A DNA stretch of 64,000 bases from Sarcophilus harrisii (Eukaryota; Chordata; Mammalia; Dasyuromorphia; Dasyuridae): the NCBI RefSeq assembly GCF_902635505.1, contig NC_045428.1:432303106-432367105 (forward strand), given 5' to 3'. The notes under the pieces are model-generated. The model was not told the origin of the DNA and did not search any database. It saw nothing but the letters and a program-made list of their open reading frames with translations. A program made the translations under genes and the position numbers. Positions 56,490 through 64,000 of this stretch are shown here, in pieces (positions within the stretch are counted from its first letter, which is position 1; every line of letters begins with the position of its first letter).

Positions 56490-57216
56490 TTGGTTGTTGG
56501 AGGCACCAAATAATGTTATTTAGGAGAACAACAACTGTTGGGGTTTGATCATGAGAAGAATTTACCAGTCTTTTTCTTTGGCAAAAGTAGGTTTATTTAG
56601 GAGGTTACAGACAAAAATGAGGGATACAATAGACAATAGGAGTGGTAAATGTGAAATAGACCATAGAGTTAAGCAAGAAAAGTGTTTTAATAATTAATGA
56701 TGGAAAAGATAAATTCCTAAGCGGAACTCACAATTATCCAGGAGAAAGGGTGTTCCCCATAAGGTTGGGCATGTCCTTAGGTGGCAGGCTAAATCCTAAA
56801 AGGGACTTAGCACTAAAAGAGTTAGTTTGCTGTAAAAAGGAGAGACATCATAAGTGGTATGGGGGGGAATAAGAGGCGAGACACTACATGACATGGGGAA
56901 AGACACCTTGAGCCAGAGTGAGGTGGCAGACTGACTCAGAGAAGTGCAGCAAAGATGGCATGGGCCACAAACAGATTTATGGGAAATTTAAGTTCAGGGA
57001 TCTGACTGGGGGTTTCTGACAAGACATTGCTGGGTTGCCTGTGAGTGAGCGGGTTTGAAAGAACTGGGATTTCTGACTGCATGACCTCCACCGAGGGTGG
57101 GACTGGGAAACTAAACTGATCTGTATCAGAGCCTTTTCCCTGCTACCCCAGGGAACAGTTCCATCAAAGTTCCAGTTTCTGCCAACCACAGTTAGTCATC
57201 CAGGACCTTATCAGTA
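56490..57216 (-). mobile_element. Solo LTR, GGTCCTGA family, copy D
   Basis: Antisense relative to copies B and C: TTCTTTGGCAAAAGTAGG, AGGCTAAATCCTAAAAGGGAC, GCCACAAACAGATTTATGGG and CAGGACCTTATCAG. About 0.73 kb, no viral genes. Copies A and D have the same orientation and B and C the other. Confidence 0.75.
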
Positions 57217-57910
57217 CTAAAGAGCAAAGACAGTTAAAGTAGTTAGATCAGAATAAATGTGCCTAAAGGAGATTATGTTGGGCATTGAAGACCAACTTAT
57301 AAGGTATAAAAATCTTGAAATTTATGCCACACACACAAAAAGATGACCAAGAGAACAACTATCAATCAAAAGGTCAATATTTTCCAACTAGAAGAAAACA
57401 AGCAGACTTTAATAATTAATAATCAATGTAGATCACGTCTATGCCATTATTTAGTTGACTGAAAGAATGCAGGATCTTACTGTGCCTTCTGTTGTCTAAA
57501 AACAACAACAACAACAAACCTTAAATAAAACAAAATGCTGTTGATTCTTTTCTAGTAAAGTATTTCCCATGAATACATCAAAATTATGCAAAATTCTTTG
57601 AAAGAAATAATCAACAGAGAAGACATTTTTTGATGATTAATAGCAGATGAAGTACATAAAACAAGGAGACTTTTTTTTTAAGTGTGAAGGATTTTCATGG
57701 ATATTCAATTCAGATGTCAAGTTGAAGAAAAATTCCCTTACAGAGAGGTCTCTCAAGATTTTTTTGTTTGTGAATATTTGTGTCAAACCCCAGGATACTA
57801 CTATAAAGATGGTTGGGTGAGATCCACAACCATGAAAAAGATTTTGGATTAACAACCTATGCAAAAAAAATCCTAAATGGATTAAAATTTATGTGTATGT
57901 ATCTGTCTGT

Positions 57911-58197
57911 TCTTTTCCTTCCTTCCTTCCTCCCTCCCTCCTTTCCTTCCTTCCTTCCTTCCTTCCTTCCTTCCTTCCTTCCTTCCTTCCTTCTTTCCTT
58001 CCATCCCTCCCTCCCTCCCCCTTCCTTCTTCCCCTTTCCTTCCCTCCTTTCCTTCCCTCCCTCCTTCTTTCTTCCCTTTTTGTTCCCTCCTTTCCTTCCC
58101 TCCCTCCCTCCCTCTTTCCTTCCTTCCTTCCCTCCCTCCTTCCTTCCACCCTTTCCTTCCTTCTATCCTTCTTTCCATCTTTCTTTCTATTCTTTCT
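57911..58197 (+). repeat. Polypyrimidine (CCTT)n tract
   Basis: Close to 290 bp almost wholly C/T, with a perfect CCTT core at about 57942-57990 and degenerate CCTCCC units after it. Open frames on either strand are repeat products. Confidence 0.95.
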
Positions 58198-58779
58198 CAA
58201 ATTCTCCCAGAAACAAAGACCCATCTTTTAAATACCAGTATTCTGGGACTGGTGTTGTACAACTGAAAATAATGAGTATCTCTCTGAGAACAGTAGAGGA
58301 TGTAAACATACTGCAATGCATAATAAATGAGTGACTATGAAGCAGTACAAGATGTCATATCATTAAAGAAATTGTACAGTAAAAAGAAGATGAGAGCAAG
58401 ATGTAATTCAAAAGCTCATGTTCTCTACCAGCAACTTTGTGATATCAAGAGAAAGTTAAAAAAAAAAAAAAAGATATTAAGGGAAAAAAAAGCAATTTAG
58501 ATGAATCTCCTATGATGAACTTAAGAGGGGATGTGGAGAAGATATTTACATAAGATGGACAGTTGTGGATGAGTTGGTAACTGCATCAAGGGAAACTCTA
58601 CATTGATAAGTTCAAAGAATCATTTATAGTATTTGAATGTTAAAGGAATGCTTAGTGAACATCTAGAAAAGAAGACAATTGCAAAAACCAATAAAGGCTT
58701 ATTCAAGAATATGTCATGCAAGACTGATATTGCCTTTCCCTTTTTCTTTTCAATGTTACTATACTGGTAGACCAGAAAA

Positions 58780-59940
58780 ATGCTAAAAATAAAGTTTACA
58801 CGAATTTTATAAAGCATTTGACAAAGTCTCGTTATTCTTGTGGATAAGCTGGAGATATGTAGGCTAGAGGATACAGTTAAGTGGATTCACAAATGGTTGA
58901 ATGTTAGAACCAAAAGTGTTCATAAATAGTTGGTTATCACCTTGGTTGGGCTCTCCTAGAATTCCTGACTTCCGTGCTTGGCCTTGTGCTGTTTTACATT
59001 TTCATCAGTGACTTAGAGATAAAAATAGGTGCATGGTATACTCAACAGATTTGCAGGTGATCCAGTGCAAGGAAGAAAAGCTAATACATAGGGTGACATT
59101 CAGAATCCAAAAAGAGTGACAGGTATGAACATTGAGCCAAATCTATGGGCTGAAATTCAGTACGCATAAATGTAAAGTCTTACACCTTGTGTCAGAAAAT
59201 CATGGAAAAGACCTAGGTTTAATATGGGTGATCAGTGTGATATAGTAGCCAAAAAACTTCTCTAATATTAGTCCATATTAGAAGAAGCACAATCACATTT
59301 TACTTTGATAAGCTGGATACCATCTGAAGTAGCAGTGCCAAACTAGCATTAAAATAGGGGTTCATAATCCAGTAAGCTCTTCAGGCTTAATTTAAACTTA
59401 TTAACTTAATTTAAAACTGTAAAATTATCTGTTTTATTATATTTAATCTGGCTTGGGCCACAAAGGCTGCATCTTTAACACCTTTTATTCACAAGTAACA
59501 AATAATTGGAAAGGACCTTGAGATCATGTCATACATGGATCTTTTGAAGGAATTAAGGAATGTTTACTTTACAGGAGACTCAGAAGAAACATGGTAATTA
59601 TCTTGACATAAACAAATATAATCACCTGCCACATAACAATCCTTTAAATATTTGTAGATATTTAAATTTGTTCTGCTTGATCGAAGAAGAGGCCAGAATT
59701 AGGAGCAATATGGGGAAGGTGCAGAGGGAGATTTCAGCTTAAGAGAATCATAAACTTCCAAATAGTTAGAGCAATCTCAAAGAATATAGATTACCTTGGG
59801 AGACAGCAGATTATTACCTTATTAGACATTTTAAAGCTAGAGCTAGATGATCACTTGTTGGACATGTAGTTGAAGGAATTGTTTGGATATAGGTTCAACT
59901 GTTTGGTTTTTGGAATAAGCATCCCTTCCATGAACTAATG
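58780..59940 (+). mobile_element. CR1/L3-type LINE 3' part, sense
   Basis: AAGCATTTGACAAAGTCTCG, TTATTCTTGTGGATAAGCTGG, AATGGTTGAATGTTAGAACC, CTTGTGCTGTTTTACATTTTC, TTTGCAGGTGATCCAGTG and CATAAATGTAAAGTCTTACAC are in CR1/L3 order. The 3' end continues at 59470-59900 with GAAGAAGAGGCCAGAATTAGG and GAGCTAGATGATCACTTG. Frames are broken. Confidence 0.7.
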
Positions 59941-59999
59941 ACAATTTTTATTGCATCGAAGTCTGTAAAGGATATATTTACTATTTCTGCTTTTTACAG

Positions 60000-61070
60000 G
60001 TTAAAAAAAAAATCTCTGGCCTAATATATGGTCAATTCTGTGAGTTCCATATAGTGCTAAGAAATATGTATGTTCTTTGAATTTCCTTTTAGAAGACTGC
60101 ATAAGTCTGTTAGCTCTTGTTTTGCTAGCAGTTTGTTTATTTTTATCTTTCTCTTAGACTTTTCCATAATTGAAAATAATATTGAAATCTCCTATCACTA
60201 CTGTGTGCCTTTCTGTATATTCTTTTAGTCCAGTTGATGTTTCCATTATACATTTAGATACTAAGGCATTTCAAGTGAATAAGTTTAATATTGATAATGA
60301 TTTGTTGCCTATAGTTCCTTTTAGCATAATGTAGTTTTCTTATTTAGCACTTTTTATTTTTTGAATGTTTGTTTTTTCTTTGTCACATAGCATGATTACA
60401 GTTCCTGCTTTTTTTGGATTCAATTGATGTGTAGTAAATTTTTCCCCCTAGCTCCTCAATTCTATTCTTTGTATGCCTTTGTTTTTCAAATGTGTTTCAA
60501 GAAACACATTGTGGAGTTTTATTTTCTTCAAATCCTCCTGACTCCAGAGCAGGTGTTCTATCCATTGTGCCATCTAGGTGCCTCTAGAGTTTTATTTTCT
60601 TAACCAGTCTATCACTGTTTTTCATTTTATTGGATTGTTTAATCCATTCACATTTCAAATTATAAAATTAGGTTTTCATTTTCTTTCATTTGTCTCTAAT
60701 ACTGTTTTTTCCCTCAAGTTATGATTTTTTCCCCTTCTGCATAATACTATGCCTATTCATTTACATTAGTTCAAATCATTTTTTTGAGGTAGCCCTATTC
60801 TTCGCGGCTGTCTTTCTCCTCACTTCCCCTGCCTCTCTATCTATCCCTTTGTCTTTGAAGTTTTGTTTTAAGTTCTTTTTCTTTTCTGCTTTTATCTGAT
60901 TATTTCATTCACCTTTTTTCTCCTGTCAGTCATGTAGAATTCCCCCTCCCCTATTCCCCTCTTCTTTAATTTGTCCTTTTTATTAGTTTCTAAAATTTAA
61001 TTTTCTGATCTTTCTTTCCAGAAGGGGTTTCTTTCCCTCCCTCACTTCATTATCCTCCCTTTTCTATCTA
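60000..61070 (-). mobile_element. LINE-1 ORF2 fragment, antisense
   Basis: GGCCTAATATATGGTCAATTC, ATTGAAATCTCCTATCACTAC, TCTTTGTATGCCTTTGTTTTTC and GTGTTTCAAGAAACACATTGTG match antisense LINE-1 ORF2. A SINE scrap (CCAGAGCAGGTGTTCTATCC, GTGCCATCTAGGTGCC) sits at 60540-60585. The part after 60700 is pyrimidine-rich and uncertain. Confidence 0.6.
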
Positions 61071-61099
61071 CTCTGGACGCTCATTTTCTTTGTTTATAG

Positions 61100-61480
61100 C
61101 CCCCAAACTTATCTAGCCCCCATAGGCTTCATGGAGAAGTTGGCGATTGTACTGGATCTGGAAGGAAATGAGATTCTAAGAGGAGGTGAGGAGGAAGTGC
61201 ATCCCAAGCATGGGGGACAGCCAGTGCAAAGAGATGGGAAATGGATTGCTGGATATGAGGAACAGTGAGAAGGTGAGTGTGGACTGTTGGATGCTGGAGA
61301 ATAATGTATAATAAGGTCAGAAAGTTTGGTCATGTGATTCAGGGATTTGAATGTCAGAGGACTTTACCTTCCTTTCTAGAAGTAATAGGGATATGTTAAA
61401 GTTTGAATAGGGAGTAAAATGCTTCAGGGAATTTGTTTAGCAGTTGTCTGGAAGACTGGATTGGAATAGAGCAAGACCAG
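61100..61480 (+). repeat. Distal part of the long SINE-headed repeat
   Basis: TAAGAGGAGGTGAGGAGGAAG, GCATGGGGGACAGCCAGTGC, TGTATAATAAGGTCAGAAAG and TTGTCTGGAAGACTGGATTGG correspond to the middle of the family seen at 12868 and 47520. Confidence 0.6.
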
Positions 61481-61494
61481 TTAGTCAGGTCAGC

Positions 61495-61700
61495 AAACAT
61501 TTATTAAATGCTTACTATGTGCCAGGTACTTTGTTAAACACTAGGGAAACAAAAGAGGCAAAAGGTAGGACTTAAAAAGAGCTCATAAGTAAGCTACTGT
61601 TTATATGCATATGGAAGAGCTTGTTAGAAGCTTTACACTGACCCCACTCAAGGAGTTTACAATTGAAGGCAGTAAATCACATACTCTAGGGAATACATAA
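61495..61700 (+). repeat. Head of the CAGGTACTTTG-class SINE-like repeat
   Basis: AAACATTTATTAAATGCTTAC, TATGTGCCAGGTACTTTG and CTCAAGGAGTTTACAATTGAAGG identify it. Confidence 0.7.
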
Positions 61701-61810
61701 AGATTAATTAATAGGTTAAATGCTATTGATGATGCTGAGTGACACAGCCTAATCACGGTTTTTAACATTGGACTTCTGGCTCGGTGACCTGAATTGAACA
61801 AGCCAAATCA

Positions 61811-61930
61811 GGGGTGGGGAACCTTCTTTCTGCAAAGGGCCATTTGGATATTTACAATACCATTTGAGGGCCATACAAAATTATCAACTTATGGAACTCA
61901 AGCAGCAGGAGGTTGTTCTATCTAGTTTTC
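61811..61930 (+). mobile_element. hAT-type DNA transposon end
   Basis: Starts CAGGGGTGGGGAACCTTC, then AAGGGCCATTTGGATATTT and GAGGGCCATACAAAATTATC: the characteristic terminal sequence of a hAT family in marsupials. The other end is not seen, so this is a truncated copy. Confidence 0.7.
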
Positions 61931-62689
61931 AGCTAATCACCTGTCATTATCTTTGCAAATGGCTCTTACAGAACCCATGGCCTGGACATTCCTCACTTCT
62001 GAGCTTGATGAAGGAGTTTCCAAATTTCTTTCATGCCCCGCTCTGCTCTCACCAATTTCCTATTTATTTATTTATGTTCATTCTTCCTTTCTAAGGCTCT
62101 GTGTGTCAGTGTATGATGCTACCAAGATGTTTTGGTTAGTGTGTATACTTCTGTTTGGTAGGACATGCATCCATTCACTGGTCTCTATTATTCACCTTTA
62201 TATTTTCTGGTGGTTTAGTTATCTTGTTTTCTCATTTCTTCCTTTCCCCCTTCTCTTCTTTTCTTCTTGATTAAAATCTTGTGAATATGAGTAAACTGTT
62301 TTGATGTATAGAGAGCTGGTGATTTGTTTTCATTGAAAATACATGGTTAGACTCCTGTTCCTGGACAATAGGGAAATTAATCTATGTGTAGTGTTCTGCT
62401 GTAAGGCCAGTTGTAAGATAAAATTGAACCACAACTGAGGTTTTATTAAGATTTCCTCAGAGATGTTCAGTTGTGTCTTATTAGACAGATGCTGTAGCAA
62501 ACATCAGTCCCTAAGCATGGCCTGACTGGAGATTTATAATCCAGTACTTCAACCCTCCTCATATAATTTCAGTAAAATCTTCTATAAAATTCAGTCATGT
62601 ACCTCTTGCATTCTCTTTCTCTTCATTCCCATTTCCATCTCCCTTTTTCAGATTTATACCAGATTAATAATAAATCCCTAATATTAAGA

Positions 62690-63060
62690 ACTTGGAGAAA
62701 ACTCACTCATACAAATGAGGAAACTGAGGTGAAACAGCTAGGAACAGAGCACTATTTTTCTGGGACTTCTGTTTGTCTCAGTTTGCTCATCTCTAAAACG
62801 GGGATTATAACAGCAGCACCTGCCTCCCAGGACCAAAAGAGAGAATTGTAGTATGCTTAGCATAATGCCTGGCACATAGTATACAACATCTGTTAGCTAT
62901 TATTAACAAAGGCATGTTTGCATCAGCCCTCCCCTCATCCCCTGGTATCTGTTGGATACAGTCCCAACTTCTTAGCCTTGCATTCAGCCTCCCCACACAG
63001 TCTGTTGTCATGCTACCTTTCCAGATGTACCTAGTCCTTCTGTAGCTCAGATTTAGTTTA
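62690..63060. repeat. MIR-type SINE fragments and L2 scrap
   Basis: CAAATGAGGAAACTGAGGTG, CAGTTTGCTCATCTCTAAAACGG and TAATGCCTGGCACATAGTAT, then an L2 piece (AGTCCCAACTTCTTAGCCTTG, CATTCAGCCTCCCCAC). Confidence 0.65.
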
Positions 63061-63307
63061 AAAAAGACAAAGACCACAAAAAGTGATAAATGTGGGTGTT
63101 TGAGTACACAAAGAACTTATTTGTGATTCAATAGAAAACTGACTTGATTGTCCAGGTTGGGAGGAGGGGATATTTCTGGAAGTGCCAGAGAGGAGGAGAC
63201 TGGCCTCCAGTCTTCTCTTCTTCCTTCTTGCCTAGTCCTTGCAGGAAGATTCCTAAAATGAAGGGAGGGTGTTGGGGATGGAGGAGGAATTGTGCCTAGA
63301 GGAAGCT

Positions 63308-63555
63308 GGTTTTATGACTGAGTGGAATTAAAATCACCATATTTAAGTAAACTATATAGTATCTCTATATTGCTCTACCTACTTTTGGGCAAACTACAGT
63401 TTTAGAGACAGCCTTGACTTTCTTGTCAATAGGTTCTGTGACTAAGTGGAGTTAAAATCACCATATTTAAGTAAACTATATAGTATCTCTATATTGCTCT
63501 ACCTATTTTTGGGCAAACTACAGTTTTAGAGACAGCCTTAACTTTCTTGTCAATA
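63308..63555 (+). repeat. 124-bp tandem duplication
   Basis: 63308-63431 repeats at 63432-63555 (period 124). By eye the copies differ at six positions, all transitions. Both contain AAAATCACCATATTTAAG and GGGCAAACTACAGTTTTAG. It is not part of any repeat family I recognise. Confidence 0.9.
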
Positions 63556-63559
63556 GATG

Positions 63560-64000
63560 TAATTATAGTGAAGTCTTCAGTGTCTAGTTGTCTAAGAAAA
63601 AAAAAAGTATTTCCATTTAATAATTCACTTACACTTAGCTTTATTTTTTCCCATGGCTTTCTGTCCCTTGAGTGTAGAAACTACACTAATAACGACAGTC
63701 ATTTCTTTCTCTGCCTCCATTTATCTCTTCCCAGAAGCTGGAAGCCTGCCCACCTGGCCGGCCTGGACCAGCTCTTTTTCTTTTGCTTTGTACTTCTCTG
63801 GTAAATATTATGTAAAAACCATCAGGAGCCTTTATCCTGCTTTCCTTCTTTTCTGTTTAGTTCCCAGTAGAAAGAGTCCTATTCTTCAGGAACCATCAGT
63901 GGGCCTTTCACCACCTGAGTTGAAGAAGGCATGAGATCAGCAATGATTTCACATGATGAAGAGTTTGAGCAGTCCCTGCATGGCTTGCTTTTCTCAGCTT
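63560..64000. other. Unassigned intron DNA at the window end
   Basis: Moderately GC-rich around 63730-63770 (CTGGAAGCCTGCCCACCTGG). No exon with convincing splice borders is seen. An A run is at about 63597-63606. Confidence 0.4.

Larger units (their letters stand above)
48861..64000 (+). other. N4BP2L1: N4BP2L1 intron 1 (partial)
   Basis: Everything from the exon 1 donor to the window end. I looked for exon 2, which in the family encodes the STDD-containing part after the P-loop, and did not see it. Content is repeats, listed separately. Stretches 51050-51180, 51740-52880, 55690-56490, 57240-57900 and 63060-63300 show nothing I recognise. Confidence 0.65.

Noticed and set aside
57882-58334. 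Open frames of up to 173 codons on both strands of the CCTT tract
   Set aside because: Low-complexity translation of a pyrimidine repeat.
63653-63934. 93-codon open frame at the window end, considered as N4BP2L1 exon 2
   Set aside because: It lacks the STDD-type motif and the expected sequence following the P-loop; splice borders and phase do not fit the exon 1 donor.
1-64000. Prokaryote-type systems, CRISPR arrays, tRNA or rRNA genes
   Set aside because: No regularly spaced repeats with unique spacers, no operon-like frames and no cloverleaf with intact A and B boxes were noticed; tRNA-like heads belong to SINEs.

Overview
The window is nuclear DNA of a mammal, most likely a marsupial. Genes are sparse, split by introns with GT..AG borders, and sit in AT-rich DNA packed with interspersed repeats. 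The marsupial call rests on repeats I recognise by sequence memory: CORE/MIR-type SINEs with a 3' tail shared with RTE LINEs, marsupial-style LINE-1 3' ends, L2 and CR1/L3 LINEs, and hAT and mariner fragments. I could run no database search. Species is not determined, and repeat boundaries are estimates by eye unless a target-site duplication is quoted.

Region by region. 1-14.1 kb: the 3' part of a long-form N4BP2L2 gene on the + strand. It has a 1.8-kb coding exon, then exons of 86, 46 and about 200 bp that join in frame to a stop at 14063-14065. The P-loop kinase-like domain must lie upstream of the window. The introns carry an L2 LINE, MIR-type SINEs, a mariner MITE and simple repeats. 14.1-48.3 kb: a repeat-rich interval with an interrupted antisense CR1/L3 LINE, clusters of solo LTRs from several families, a dated-by-TSD LINE-1 insertion, a CR1 copy carrying a perfect 204-bp tandem duplication, LINE-1 fragments (one lacking its middle, one carrying a 3' transduction), and a possible pair of 3' terminal exons at 31.65-32.11 kb. 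48.4-49.35 kb: a CpG island holding exon 1 of N4BP2L1 (MEESLLHSFSS..., P-loop GLPGSGKST), preceded by an overlapping upstream ORF that encodes polyglutamine. 49.35-64 kb: intron 1 of N4BP2L1, filled with L2, antisense LINE-1, LTR, CR1/L3, hAT and SINE copies, a long pyrimidine tract and a 124-bp tandem duplication. I did not find exon 2 of N4BP2L1, so it probably lies past the right edge.

The two genes are head-to-tail relatives of N4BP2. N4BP2L2 followed by N4BP2L1 on one strand matches the order at human 13q13 next to BRCA2 and PDS5B. I found no bacterial-type system, CRISPR array or tRNA/rRNA gene. The most unusual signals are the overlapping polyQ uORF, the LINE-1 3' transduction, the orphan terminal exons, the 65-nt near-perfect hairpin at 33.9 kb, and the perfect 204-bp duplication.
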